Assembly (NCBI GenBank): GCA_934446565.1
Contig: CAKSEO010000016.1
Coordinates: 1-52,227 of the forward strand
Source: an uncultured Oscillospiraceae bacterium
GTDB lineage: Bacteria > Bacillota > Clostridia > Oscillospirales > Ruminococcaceae
Direction: 5' to 3'
DNA: 52,227 nucleotides
The position numbers were made by a program, and so were the translations under genes. Shown one piece after another: positions 1 to 8,428 of the stretch; within the stretch, counting starts at the first letter, position 1; each line of letters begins with the position of its first letter. Below the pieces are notes generated by a model that did not search any database, was not told the DNA's origin, and saw only the letters and a program-made list of their open reading frames with translations.

Positions 1-30
1 CCGGGAAACCCGGAGCAAAAAACGGATTTC

Positions 31-64
31 AAAAGCCCGCTTCGCGGGCAAATTCGATTTTTTC
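31..64. terminator. Hairpin terminator at left edge
   Basis: A 6-bp stem, GCCCGC/GCGGGC with loop TTC at 35-49, is followed by T-rich sequence on both strands: TTTT at 34-31 on the minus strand and a T run at 58-63 on the plus strand. It probably ends the minus-strand transcript of the phosphopantetheinyl transferase and may also act for transcription entering from the left. Another small inverted repeat lies at 1-13 and is cut by the window edge. Confidence 0.55.
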
Positions 65-74
65 GACAAGCTGA

Positions 75-98
75 AAGGGGCTGTTTTCGCAGCCCCTT
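75..98 (-). terminator. Hairpin just after the PPTase stop
   Basis: A perfect 9-bp stem, AAGGGGCTG/CAGCCCCTT with a 6-nt loop, lies ten bases beyond the minus-strand stop at 108. It has no proper T run, so it may protect the 3' end or act together with the stronger hairpin at 35-49. Its arms share GGGGCTG/CAGCCCC with the flagellar operon terminator at 7894-7921. Confidence 0.45.
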
Positions 99-107
99 AA
101 TTATGCA

Positions 108-734
108 TTAGTGAAGTCCCGCACTGAATTCCCGCAGGAATTCCTCCAGACTTAGGACGCGCACAGCAACGCTGTTCGCTCCATGCCCGGAAACTCCCAA
201 TAGATAATCCCCGCAGTCGAGCGCCGCCGTGTCCTGCATTAGTGTGGTGTCGGCTCCGCGCAGGTCATCCGCGATACCGGTCCCCAGGCGCTTCAGGAAC
301 GCCTCTTTCTGCACCCAAAGCCGTATTAGCTCCACAGTTGAACTTACCAGCGGTTTCTCATTTTCACTTAGTACGCGCTCCATTATTCGTGAACTCACAC
401 GGCGGTCGCGCCGTTCGATGTCAACGCCGACCTCCTCGTCGGAAAACGCCGCGCATACCGCGCCATCGGTATGCGACAGCGAGAATTGCAGCGCGTTTCC
501 CTCCAGGTACGGTTTCCCGAACGTTCCGTGAATGTAGCGTATCTTCTCCCTGGGTATCCCGGTGCGGCGGCTGACCTCATGCGAAACCAGCAGCCCCGCC
601 GTCAGCGACAGCAGCTTATCCTGGCTGCTGCGCTTCCTTGCGATACGGTCCCGCCGGAGCGCCGAAACATACGGCAGATACTCCGCCGCGTCCTCAAACG
701 CCGCTCCGCCGGTCAGCACCGTTACGACTTCCAT
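108..734 (-). CDS. 4'-phosphopantetheinyl transferase, Sfp type
   Basis: This 208-residue protein should move the phosphopantetheine arm of CoA onto the serine of carrier proteins (acyl, peptidyl or aryl). The family's marks are visible: GKPYL near residue 73, FSLSHTD at 84-90, the metal-binding GVDIE at 103-107 (D105, E107) and WVQKEAFLK at 140-148. The length is normal for the compact Sfp class. Its ATG shares one base with the TGA of the upstream secreted-protein gene (TGATG), so translation is probably coupled. No polyketide or peptide synthase is in the window, so the carrier partner is unknown; fatty-acid ACP is possible. Confidence 0.9.
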   Translation of the reverse strand: MEVVTVLTGGAAFEDAAEYLPYVSALRRDRIARKRSSQDKLLSLTAGLLVSHEVSRRTGIPREKIRYIHGTFGKPYLEGNALQFSLSHTDGAVCAAFSDEEVGVDIERRDRRVSSRIMERVLSENEKPLVSSTVELIRLWVQKEAFLKRLGTGIADDLRGADTTLMQDTAALDCGDYLLGVSGHGANSVAVRVLSLEEFLREFSAGLH

Positions 735-1765
735 CAGCCTGCGATGTACCAGTTGCCGCCTGCGTATACCATGGTCAGCTCGCCAATTTCATCAGTATTG
801 AATTTGCTTGTATCAACGCCCGGCTTAAATGTAATAGCGCTCTTTACCTTGGCAACATACGCCTTGGTGATATCACCAGCATTTGCGTACATCTGCTTCT
901 GCTCGTCGGTGAGCTTGCTCTTGCAGTCGGTCAGGTCGGTCACTGTTACCTTTGCGGAATCAACTGTAGCTGACATGTCGCCGACAAGCGCGGTAAACAT
1001 AGCGTTGATGAACTGCTCGAACGTCATGCCGTAAGCCTCGTCAGCGGGGTCAAGCTCCTTGGTGTAGGCTGCGAACTCTTCCTCTGCCTGCTTGATGTAG
1101 TCAGCCGGTACAGCCATCTTCACAGCACCGTACAGGTCGCCGTCCTTGAGTACCTTATTTGCGACATTGTTCAGCAGAGTTTCAATATCCTTCTTGTCCT
1201 GCGCGGTCGTATCTGCGGTGGTATTGAGGAGCGCAGCCAGCTTCTTGCAGGAGTTGGTGCCCTTCATGGCGACCGTGCCAGTCTTTGCGAGCTTGATGCT
1301 CTTGGGAGTGCCTGTTACCTTACCAGTCTTGGAAACAGTCAGCTTGCCGCCGAGAGTTACCTTGGCAGCCTTGCCGAGCTTGATGGTGCCTGCGTCTGTC
1401 ACCTTGCTGCCCTTTGCAGTGGTCAGTGTGCCACTAACTGCGAGGGTCGCGCCGGACTTTATGGACAGCGTTCCCTTAACGGTCAGCGCGCCCTTTGAGC
1501 CGATAGTGAGCTTTGCGCCCTTGTTAACAGTCAAGGTAGTGCCCTTGGGGAGAGTTACCTTGCCGGAAACAGCGGTGTTCTTCTTGATAACATACTTCTG
1601 ACCCGCCTGGAGAGCCGCTTTACCGTCCCACGTCTTAGCCGCAGAAGCAGCACATTCCCGCTCTACGACAACTGTCTGCATAGGTACCTCTGCAAAAGCA
1701 GATACGGAAGAACCAGCCATGATAACCGCGCTGAGTAAAATTGCCGCTGTAGTTTTCTTGAACAT
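734..1765 (-). CDS. Secreted repeat protein, beta-helix-like, function unknown
   Basis: A 343-residue exported protein starting at the ATG at 1765, which has GGAGGTA eight bases upstream; an earlier in-frame ATG at 1780 falls before this ribosome site. Residues 1-25 are a signal peptide ending SAFA, with cleavage expected before EVPMQ. Residues about 40-150 are short glycine, lysine and threonine-rich turns of the type GTLSIKSGATLAVSGTL, which suggests a right-handed beta-solenoid. The rest is mixed and ends in a small beta segment with GGNWYIAG. I do not recognise a named family. The gene is translationally coupled to the PPTase gene, an odd pairing of a surface protein with a carrier-protein activator. 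Confidence 0.75.
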   Translation of the reverse strand: MFKKTTAAILLSAVIMAGSSVSAFAEVPMQTVVVERECAASAAKTWDGKAALQAGQKYVIKKNTAVSGKVTLPKGTTLTVNKGAKLTIGSKGALTVKGTLSIKSGATLAVSGTLTTAKGSKVTDAGTIKLGKAAKVTLGGKLTVSKTGKVTGTPKSIKLAKTGTVAMKGTNSCKKLAALLNTTADTTAQDKKDIETLLNNVANKVLKDGDLYGAVKMAVPADYIKQAEEEFAAYTKELDPADEAYGMTFEQFINAMFTALVGDMSATVDSAKVTVTDLTDCKSKLTDEQKQMYANAGDITKAYVAKVKSAITFKPGVDTSKFNTDEIGELTMVYAGGNWYIAG

Positions 1766-1837
1766 CTTAATTACCTCCATACAGTATTATTTGTTCATAA
1801 TATATTCAGGCACTGCGCCTTAATATCCCTATTCCCT

Positions 1838-2788
1838 TTATGTATTAAAACTGTCACCTGCGTCGGATTTCCTCGCCGCCTTGAACTGAGGGCTTTTCTT
1901 CGTGACCATTCTCTCCTCAACGCCGTTCGGAGTACACAGCCTGAGCGTTATCCGCCCGCTGTCTATCCTAGGATGACGGAGCACACGCGCCCCACACGGA
2001 GCGACCTCCTCCCGGGAAACCGCCAGGAAACAGAACTTTTCGTCCTCATACGGAACATCTCCGCCCTTTAGCTGCTTATGTAGCCTGCTCCTTGCGACCC
2101 GTACGGTAAAATGACACCAGTCCCCCTTTTCCAGCGGACAGCCGTTCTCCTGCGGACAGGGCGCTGCGATGCGCCCTCCCAGCCCAATGAGCTGTTCCCG
2201 CGCCGAAAGTATCCGGGAGTAACCCTCCGGGGTGCCCGGCTCAACAATGAGCAGAAGCCGCTGCGTGCTGTTCCAGAGCCGCTCGACAGCTTTTTTCCTT
2301 GCCGATTCGGTCAATTCGTTAAGGCAGTAGGAGCACATCACCAGCTCGGCTTTTTCATCAAAGCCGGAAGTAATATCCCCCTGCTTCCACACGGCGGGGA
2401 TGCCGCAGAATTCCGTGAGTTGCTTCCCGACGGAAATCATCTCAGGTTCGCGCTCAATGCAGGTGAACTCCCCGCAGTCAGCGGCAAGCGCCGCCGCATG
2501 CGTAGCCGCTCCAGTACCCGCGCCGATATCCAGCACGGTACTGAACCCATCGTCAGGGAAACACTCCAGCGCCAGCTCCAGTGAACGGCTGACCGCCCCG
2601 AATGTCGCGGGCATCCTCACAGCGGAATACGCCAGGATATCCCTCCGGGAGCTTACCAACCGCTTTCCGCTGCCGTTATTCTCGCGGTAGCGCTCAGATA
2701 TTCCCTCCGCAGACTTAGCAAGCTTATCGGTATTTTCTTCAGATAGCAGCCGCTCGACCTCGCCGCGCAGCTCTGCCGGAAATTCCAT
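1838..2788 (-). CDS. Rsm22-family small ribosomal subunit methyltransferase-like protein
   Basis: A 316-residue SAM-dependent methyltransferase fold, with motif I VLDIGAGTGAATH at 85-97 and an acidic post-motif at IERE (111-114). A cysteine pattern follows: C211, C217, C225 and a late C285 in LRLCTPNG. This matches the Rsm22/METTL17 family, where four cysteines bind an iron-sulfur cluster and the protein assists assembly of the small ribosomal subunit; catalytic activity is uncertain across the family. The gene lies 11 bases after the SGNH hydrolase gene and is probably cotranscribed from the promoter at 3603-3631. Confidence 0.85.
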   Translation of the reverse strand: MEFPAELRGEVERLLSEENTDKLAKSAEGISERYRENNGSGKRLVSSRRDILAYSAVRMPATFGAVSRSLELALECFPDDGFSTVLDIGAGTGAATHAAALAADCGEFTCIEREPEMISVGKQLTEFCGIPAVWKQGDITSGFDEKAELVMCSYCLNELTESARKKAVERLWNSTQRLLLIVEPGTPEGYSRILSAREQLIGLGGRIAAPCPQENGCPLEKGDWCHFTVRVARSRLHKQLKGGDVPYEDEKFCFLAVSREEVAPCGARVLRHPRIDSGRITLRLCTPNGVEERMVTKKSPQFKAARKSDAGDSFNT

Positions 2789-2799
2789 ATGTATCCTCT

Positions 2800-3564
2800 T
2801 TAAAAATAGTTGTTGCGTATTTCCTTGGTCGCAAACGCGCCCTCGAGGGTCTGACCCTCAACGTCCGGGTGCAGGCCGTCCTTGAGGTACTTACCTCTGC
2901 CGCCGATGACCTCGAACTTCTCGCAGATACCGCAGTTGCTGTACGCGTCCATCATCTGAACAGAAAGCCCTCTGCATATCTTTGTCAGGCATTCGATAGT
3001 CTTTTCTATCTTCTTGTTGTGCTCGGGAGTTGCGGTCTGGATAGGCGTCATAACGAACACTCTCGCCTCCGGGAAGTTTTCCTGGATAGTCTGGATGCAC
3101 CATCTTGCCGCGCCAGCCTCGGTGAACAGGTCGATGTTATCGTTGCCGGAAAGCTCCTTGCCGGCCAGCGCCTTTTCAGCGTCGCCGATGAATTCAGTCA
3201 GGTCGTTTGTTCCCATCGCAAATGCAAAAATGTCAGGCTTAGGGAAGTTCCCGTTCTTTACCTCCGCAAGGAAACGCTGTATATGCACAACTGCGCAGTT
3301 GTTTGCACGCTTCTGCATCTCCACCGGGTCGTCAGTAGGCTCCCAACCGTCGCTTATTCCAGCGAAATCAGCCGCGCTGTAATCCTGCGTTGTGACGTTC
3401 TTTCCCGCGACCTCGAATGTACGCTTGTACCACACGGAGCTCCCGACCGCAACATTGCTGTGCGACTTCATGCCAAGGTTCTTGTAAACGTGGTAGCTCC
3501 ACTGCTCTCCGGCGGTAATACTGTCGCCGTCTATTCCCAAATTCATCTTGGAAAAATCAGTCAT
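2800..3564 (-). CDS. SGNH/GDSL-family hydrolase
   Basis: A 254-residue hydrolase with the four SGNH blocks: GDSIT (nucleophile S15), a glycine in block II near VAVGSSV, MGTND (N120) and DGLHPD (D229, H232). The family includes esterases, lipases and carbohydrate deacetylases. There is no signal peptide, so a cytoplasmic role is likely. The ATG at 3564 has AGGAG nine bases upstream. The Rsm22-like gene follows after 11 bases. The substrate cannot be told from sequence. Confidence 0.88.
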   Translation of the reverse strand: MTDFSKMNLGIDGDSITAGEQWSYHVYKNLGMKSHSNVAVGSSVWYKRTFEVAGKNVTTQDYSAADFAGISDGWEPTDDPVEMQKRANNCAVVHIQRFLAEVKNGNFPKPDIFAFAMGTNDLTEFIGDAEKALAGKELSGNDNIDLFTEAGAARWCIQTIQENFPEARVFVMTPIQTATPEHNKKIEKTIECLTKICRGLSVQMMDAYSNCGICEKFEVIGGRGKYLKDGLHPDVEGQTLEGAFATKEIRNNYF

Positions 3565-3602
3565 TCCTTTATTCTCCTGTATGTAATAATTTTCATAATA
3601 CT

Positions 3603-3631
3603 ACTTTACCACAAAAATAGGTATTTGTAAA
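3603..3631 (-). promoter_or_regulatory. Candidate sigma-A promoter for SGNH hydrolase-rsm22 operon
   Basis: On the minus strand, TTTACA (3631-3626), a 17-bp spacer and TAAAGT (3608-3603) lie about 40 bases before the hydrolase start. They sit in the AT-rich gap just downstream of the PflX-type gene, so the two units overlap only in intergenic DNA. Confidence 0.6.
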
Positions 3632-3656
3632 GCAAAATTTCATAAAAATTTCAAAT

Positions 3657-4547
3657 TTATATACCAGTAAGGTCAAAATCCGGCGTATATTCTTCCTTTG
3701 CAGAACTCCGCTCTTGCATGAACCCCTCAAGCCCCGCCGCATAAACGGCGTCCAGAGCCTTTCTGTACTCGAATGTGGTTATCCTGCGGTTAAGTCTGGG
3801 AATATCCTTAGCTTTCCAGAATGGGGTATACTGGCTCATCAGGCTGAACAGCACATCCTTCCCGAACCGCTCCCCTACTCTCTGTATGATCTCAACAGAA
3901 TCCCGGTAGTGATACGGAAGCACCAGATGCCGGACGACCACGCCCTTTTTCAGCATATCCCCGACAAACTGCGGTCTGCCTGTCTGCCTTACCATTTCCT
4001 CGACCGCGCTCATAGCGGTTTCAAAATAATGCGGAGCCTGCGACAGCTCCATGGCGAGCTCATCGGAATAGTACTTTACATCCGGCAGGTAGATATCAAC
4101 ATAGCCCTCCAGCGCCCGGAGCGTTTCCACCCGCTCATAGCCGCCCGTGTTGTACACCACCGGGATGTTAAGCCGGGGCTTTGCTATGTCCAGCGCACGT
4201 ATTATCTGCGGAACGAACGGCGTTGGGCTTACCAGGTTGACGTTATACGCGCCGCGCTCCTGGAGCTCCAGGAATATCCCGGCGAGCCGCTCCACCGTGA
4301 CGTCCTTACCGAATCCGTCCGCGCTGACCTCGTGATTCTGGCAGAACACGCACCTCATGACGCACCCGGAAAAAAACACAGTCCCGCTCCCGGTCTGCCC
4401 GGAATCGTCCGGGTCGCCGCTTATGCAGGGCTCCTCCCACTGGTGGAGCGCCGCCCTGGCAAGCCGGGGGACCTCCCCCATTCCGCAGAATCCCCGGGAA
4501 ACGCTGCGGTCAACGCTGCACTCCCTCGGACACAGCCTGCAAATCAT
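3657..4547 (-). CDS. Radical SAM protein, PflX/PFL-activating-enzyme-like
   Basis: A 296-residue radical SAM enzyme. The cluster-binding motif is SGCVMRCVFCQ (C62, C66, C69: CX3CX2C). An N-terminal cysteine group (C3, C6, C10, C21) is typical of the COG1313 PflX-type branch. Later blocks LVSPTPFVPQ, VYNTGGYE and YLPDVKYY fit the partial TIM barrel of this branch. These proteins are annotated as putative pyruvate-formate-lyase activators, but most have no proven target and no glycyl-radical enzyme is encoded nearby. It is the last gene of the operon starting at the EAL-HDOD gene. SD GGGGTG precedes the ATG. Confidence 0.88.
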   Translation of the reverse strand: MICRLCPRECSVDRSVSRGFCGMGEVPRLARAALHQWEEPCISGDPDDSGQTGSGTVFFSGCVMRCVFCQNHEVSADGFGKDVTVERLAGIFLELQERGAYNVNLVSPTPFVPQIIRALDIAKPRLNIPVVYNTGGYERVETLRALEGYVDIYLPDVKYYSDELAMELSQAPHYFETAMSAVEEMVRQTGRPQFVGDMLKKGVVVRHLVLPYHYRDSVEIIQRVGERFGKDVLFSLMSQYTPFWKAKDIPRLNRRITTFEYRKALDAVYAAGLEGFMQERSSAKEEYTPDFDLTGI

Positions 4548-4613
4548 CCTATCACCCCTGAAAAATCCGGAGAGCAGAGCCCTCCGGACGCATTATTTAA
4601 TTCAAGCAGATAC

Positions 4614-5408
4614 TTACTGCTGCGTATCCGCCGTAACAGTCTTTAACAGCTCGTAAGACGCCGCAAGATCCCCATTATTATCATAGGAAAGATCCATCTT
4701 AACCGCGAGCGAATCGTTGGAAATAGACGTGAAATCCAGCGGGTTAACAGCGTCAACGTTGTAAACATACACGAACGTTACCGACGGCATTTGCGTGAAT
4801 TCCGTACTATTGACGATAACGCGGAAACTATCGCAGTCCTGGAACGCGAACGCCGCTTCGGAATCCGCACCGGTAACTATCGGGTCGATGACCTTCTGAC
4901 GCTCTGTGAACACAACGTCCTGGATATCCTGCGCCTCGGCAGTGCCGTTATCGTACACGTTCTGTGCGGCGATTATCCTGCCGTTTGTGACTACGGCGTT
5001 GAGCTGCATTTTATCATGACGGTAATCCGGGACAGCCGGGTCGCCGTTCTCGTCAAGTCCGTTAAGTACACGCCCGTCAATGATGTAGGTCGAGGTATCC
5101 GTCTGGGTCACGTTTATCGTGAACACCGGGGCGTAGATTATGTTCTGATACTGCGCCAGTACCTCTGTGATATCGGATTTCTGAACTGACTCAGTGTCCG
5201 ATTCGTTCATCTTCACGATTATCTCGGAAAGGGTCTCGTTTGCGTTAAGGTCGGTAGTGTAGACCCTGGTTATCTGCGCGCCGGTGCCTGTTTCATTCTT
5301 GAGGTCGCCGCAAAATATCATCTCCCGGGCGTTCAGCATAAGTATCATGTACGCGATGAGCCCGAGTATCACCAGCGATATCAGCACTATTCCAATAACT
5401 ATCTTCAT
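4614..5408 (-). CDS. Single-pass membrane-anchored protein of unknown function
   Basis: 264 residues, with an N-terminal hydrophobic helix (about residues 3-26) and then an extracytoplasmic domain predicted to be mostly beta, rich in T, D, N and V. It has no lipobox and no clear signal-peptidase site, so it is probably anchored with its body outside. The start at 5408 has GAGGGT upstream and lies nine bases after the FkbM gene, so the two are probably cotranscribed. I do not recognise a family; function is open. Confidence 0.7.
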   Translation of the reverse strand: MKIVIGIVLISLVILGLIAYMILMLNAREMIFCGDLKNETGTGAQITRVYTTDLNANETLSEIIVKMNESDTESVQKSDITEVLAQYQNIIYAPVFTINVTQTDTSTYIIDGRVLNGLDENGDPAVPDYRHDKMQLNAVVTNGRIIAAQNVYDNGTAEAQDIQDVVFTERQKVIDPIVTGADSEAAFAFQDCDSFRVIVNSTEFTQMPSVTFVYVYNVDAVNPLDFTSISNDSLAVKMDLSYDNNGDLAASYELLKTVTADTQQ

Positions 5409-5417
5409 TGTCTACCC

Positions 5418-6515
5418 TCAAATGCAGTATAAATTCGTGTCCCAGTCCGGGATATACGGGTGATGTCTCATGTAGAACTTATATTTGCGGTTCAGCTCCG
5501 CTATCTGAAGCGGTATCGCAAACATATCCTCGTTGCGGTGATACAGCGCCACGGAAAGCTTCGGACGGTGAGCCGCGATAGTTTTCTTCGCGCCGTCCAG
5601 CGCCTGTTTCTCGCTGCCCTCTACGTCGTACTTTATAAACGTTGCTTCATCACCCTGTAACATGTGATCAACGCTCATCATGCTGACCTCCCGGAATCTC
5701 GCCGGATTCGAAAGCTTTTGGGGGTCGGCAGCGTCTACATGGGAGCTTCTCCCCGCGCGCAGGCTGAACATCATCGTAGTTTCTGTGTCCCACGCGCCGC
5801 AGTTGTACGCCTCCAGCAGTCCGGAACCTATCATATACAGCCGCCGTTTCAGCTTGACATAATTGCGATGGTCAGGCTCCATGGCGTATATCTTGCGGAA
5901 GTGCATTCCGGTTTCGTTCAGGAACTTCACGATGGTGTCACCGTTATATGCGCCCAGGTCAACGTAGGTTTCCTCCGCGCCTATCCGCAGCAGGTCGTAC
6001 ATCTCTTCCTCCGGGGATTCACACTCCCGGAGCAGGTCTATCCGGCCGCTCAGCTTGTAGCGTATCACATTCTCGAACACCCGCTTGGACTGCTCGTCGG
6101 CAAGCATTCCGTATACCTTCTCGAGCTCCGCGCGGTGCTCCCGGGCGTAATCCAGCGTGAATAATCCGTCGCCGGTGACTGGCACGTTAGGAGCATACAG
6201 CTCGTGTTTCTCAGCAATGCTGTAGATATGCTCCATGACCTCCGGCAACTGGCTCCCAAAGCACACCAGTATCAGAAAATCATCGCCATAAAGCTCCTCT
6301 ATCTCGGAGAGCTTCTTAACACGGTATCCCAGGAAACTGTGTCCCCTTACGAACTCATCGCTCGCCATGATATCCGCAACCGGCGCGCCTATCTCGTCCA
6401 GCACGGATTTTATCTTCTCCGCGCCGTCGCCCATGCCGTAAAGCACGATCTTTTTTTCAGTCTGCCGCAGGTAGTCCCATAGGCAGCCGTCTATCTCATC
6501 AAGAAAAAAACTCAT
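5418..6515 (-). CDS. FkbM-family methyltransferase with N-terminal Rossmann-like domain
   Basis: 365 residues from the ATG at 6515, which has GGGGGA close upstream; a GTG at 6533 that overlaps the previous stop lacks a ribosome site. Residues 20-110 begin with VLYGMGDGAEKI, a nucleotide-binding-like strand-turn-helix often fused to sugar-modifying FkbM enzymes. The methyltransferase domain shows YVDLGAYNGDT (184-194) as the SAM motif and FIKYDVEGSE (293-302), the FkbM signature. Family members O-methylate sugars or antibiotics. Its place after an EAL-HDOD gene hints at glycan modification at the cell surface, but that is a guess. Confidence 0.85.
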   Translation of the reverse strand: MSFFLDEIDGCLWDYLRQTEKKIVLYGMGDGAEKIKSVLDEIGAPVADIMASDEFVRGHSFLGYRVKKLSEIEELYGDDFLILVCFGSQLPEVMEHIYSIAEKHELYAPNVPVTGDGLFTLDYAREHRAELEKVYGMLADEQSKRVFENVIRYKLSGRIDLLRECESPEEEMYDLLRIGAEETYVDLGAYNGDTIVKFLNETGMHFRKIYAMEPDHRNYVKLKRRLYMIGSGLLEAYNCGAWDTETTMMFSLRAGRSSHVDAADPQKLSNPARFREVSMMSVDHMLQGDEATFIKYDVEGSEKQALDGAKKTIAAHRPKLSVALYHRNEDMFAIPLQIAELNRKYKFYMRHHPYIPDWDTNLYCI

Positions 6516-6529
6516 TCTGATCCCCCGGA

Positions 6530-7744
6530 TCACATCATTCTGATACGCTCAGATTCCTTGACGCACTTAACGAACGCCTCTGAAACCCTGGAGCTGTCCA
6601 GATGATATTTTTCAACATATTTATCGACTGTCGCCCAGTCGCCCTTTTCATAGCTGTATGCAAGGTCGAAAACATCGCTGTAAACGCCGCCCCTGCCCAT
6701 GAGTCCGTCCTTTATCTCCTGGGTGAGCGGGAACTCATCCAAAGCCTGAGCCAGCGCTCTTTCGCCGCCGTACGTCACCATCGACAGCAGTCCCATCAGA
6801 TAGAACGAATCGGAATCGTTCTTCGCCTCCGGTATCATCAGCGCAAGCTCCTTGCAGAACTTCGCCAGCAGGCAGGAAATACGCATTATCTCAACGTTAT
6901 CGCTGCGGGTTATGCGCTGCATTCCCATAAGGTATATCCATTCGCGCAGGTAATCCAGACCCAGGATAACAAGCGCCTGCCCGATGGAGCTGACGCGGTT
7001 CCTGACCCCGAAGTACACGGAATTGATAAGCCGCAGCAGCCGCTGGCACATTGCGGTGTCGCAGGAAATAACGTCAACGATGTCGCTGAACTCCGGATCT
7101 GGCTGAGAAATGAGCTGCATTACGCGCATGAAGTTCACCGGCAGCGGCGTAAGGCTGTTCTTCGACATGATCGTGGGTTTTGCGAAGAAATAGCCCTGCA
7201 TGAAGCTGCATCCCAGCTTTTTCGCCCATTCGAACTCCTCGCGGGTCTCTATCTTCTCCGCCAGCATGACTTTGTTGGAATAGCGGCAGATGTACGCAGT
7301 TTCCTCGATCGACTTCTGCGGCGTGCGGAAATCTATCTTTACGATGTCGCCCAGCTCGAAAAGGTCGCTGTAGCTGTTGTCATACTCAAAATCATCCAGC
7401 GCAAGGGTATATCCGCGCTCCTTGAGTTCCTGACAGGCGCCGAGCAGTTTCTCATCCATCATCAGATTCTCCAGGACCTCGACTACAACAAGATCCGGGG
7501 AGATCATCTTCGGAACTCCGCGTTTGAGCAGATTCGCAGTGAAATTGATGAATGCCTTGCCGTTTCCGATGATATCCCTTATATCAAGACCAAAAAAAGC
7601 ATTCGTGATAACATCCGCAGTGGAAGCGTCGCCGTCGATTCCGTTGTACTGATTCTGATTGCCGTTGCTGCGGTACAGCAGCTCGTAGCCGAAAACGTGG
7701 TTCTCGGTATCAAATATCGGTTGACGTGCCATGTATACATTCAT
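6530..7744 (-). CDS. EAL-HDOD signalling protein (YuxH/CdgJ type)
   Basis: 404 residues with the typical opening MARQPIFD. An EAL domain spans about 1-200 and an HDOD domain about 205-400. In the EAL half the catalytic-type residues are mostly present: ELLYR (21-25), N67, E89, DD at 117-118, K136, E163 and QGYFFAKP (183-190). The loop after DDF, usually GTG, reads EYD, so cyclic-di-GMP hydrolysis is doubtful though binding is possible. Related EAL-HDOD proteins regulate motility. It heads a four-gene operon placed just after the flagellar operon terminator. ATG at 7744 with SD AGGGTGA. Confidence 0.88.
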   Translation of the reverse strand: MNVYMARQPIFDTENHVFGYELLYRSNGNQNQYNGIDGDASTADVITNAFFGLDIRDIIGNGKAFINFTANLLKRGVPKMISPDLVVVEVLENLMMDEKLLGACQELKERGYTLALDDFEYDNSYSDLFELGDIVKIDFRTPQKSIEETAYICRYSNKVMLAEKIETREEFEWAKKLGCSFMQGYFFAKPTIMSKNSLTPLPVNFMRVMQLISQPDPEFSDIVDVISCDTAMCQRLLRLINSVYFGVRNRVSSIGQALVILGLDYLREWIYLMGMQRITRSDNVEIMRISCLLAKFCKELALMIPEAKNDSDSFYLMGLLSMVTYGGERALAQALDEFPLTQEIKDGLMGRGGVYSDVFDLAYSYEKGDWATVDKYVEKYHLDSSRVSEAFVKCVKESERIRMM

Positions 7745-7787
7745 CTGTGATCACCCTTCTGTGTGAAATCGCAATATACCTAGTACA

Positions 7788-7816
7788 ATTATACAGTATT
7801 TTTGTGAATTTTGCAA
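7788..7816 (-). promoter_or_regulatory. Sigma-A promoter for EAL-HDOD operon
   Basis: On the minus strand, TTGCAA (7816-7811), a 17-bp spacer and TATAAT (7793-7788) are followed by a leader of about 40 bases to the EAL-HDOD start. This lies between the flagellar terminator and the gene, giving the operon its own start independent of sigma-28. Confidence 0.8.
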
Positions 7817-7893
7817 GCATTGATAAATAGAATTAAGCAATTTAGCGATTTTGCACAATGTTTAACAGTAATATTTGGAAGAGCATCACACGC

Positions 7894-7921
7894 AAAAGGG
7901 GCTGCCGTTTCCGGCAGCCCC
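7894..7921 (-). terminator. Terminator of the late flagellar operon
   Basis: A perfect 10-bp stem, GGGGCTGCCG/CGGCAGCCCC with a 4-nt loop, is followed by TTTT on the minus strand. It begins six bases after the last flagellar stop at 7927. Confidence 0.85.
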
Positions 7922-7926
7922 TATGC

Positions 7927-8412
7927 TTATAGGTTCTTATTAAGCGATTGACCTGTTGCGCGATTAACGACCGCGCTGCTGTAATAGCCGATCTTCTGAC
8001 GCGTCATTTTAAGCTGCTCCAGTTCCTTTCGGGAATCGATATGCTGATTCTTGAACTGACCAGAGATGACCTTATCCTTGTCGACGATACGCTGCTTGAT
8101 AACGGTGATGTTCCGCTGCATGAGCTGTATCTCCTTGTGCTGTTCGTCCAGCGGAGCATTCACATAGCTGCCGTGTATCAGCGTTTGCAGCAACTGCCTT
8201 TCCTCTGGCATCTCCAACTCAACTATGCTGTCAAGCTCCTGTTTCAGAGCCTCCAGCTTCGTTATCAGATCATTTCTTGCAAGAAGCGACTGCTGGAGCA
8301 CTTCAAGCTCGGCATTGATCATGGCGTCGGTCTGCTGTTCATATTCCTGGAGAGTTTCGTATATCTCCTTTAACAGAGCGAGAACTCCCTCACAGCCCAT
8401 AAGTTCTGCCAT
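7927..8412 (-). CDS. FliT-like flagellar chaperone (putative)
   Basis: 161 residues, almost wholly helical and coiled-coil, rich in E, Q, L and K with no cysteine cluster beyond C8. It follows fliD and fliS as the last gene of the operon, the position where FliT, the export chaperone of the filament cap FliD, or a second FlgN-like protein is usually found. Sequence similarity to named families is too weak to prove this by eye. SD GGGGGTG precedes the ATG. Confidence 0.6.
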   Translation of the reverse strand: MAELMGCEGVLALLKEIYETLQEYEQQTDAMINAELEVLQQSLLARNDLITKLEALKQELDSIVELEMPEERQLLQTLIHGSYVNAPLDEQHKEIQLMQRNITVIKQRIVDKDKVISGQFKNQHIDSRKELEQLKMTRQKIGYYSSAVVNRATGQSLNKNL

Positions 8413-8428
8413 TACAACACCCCCTGAT

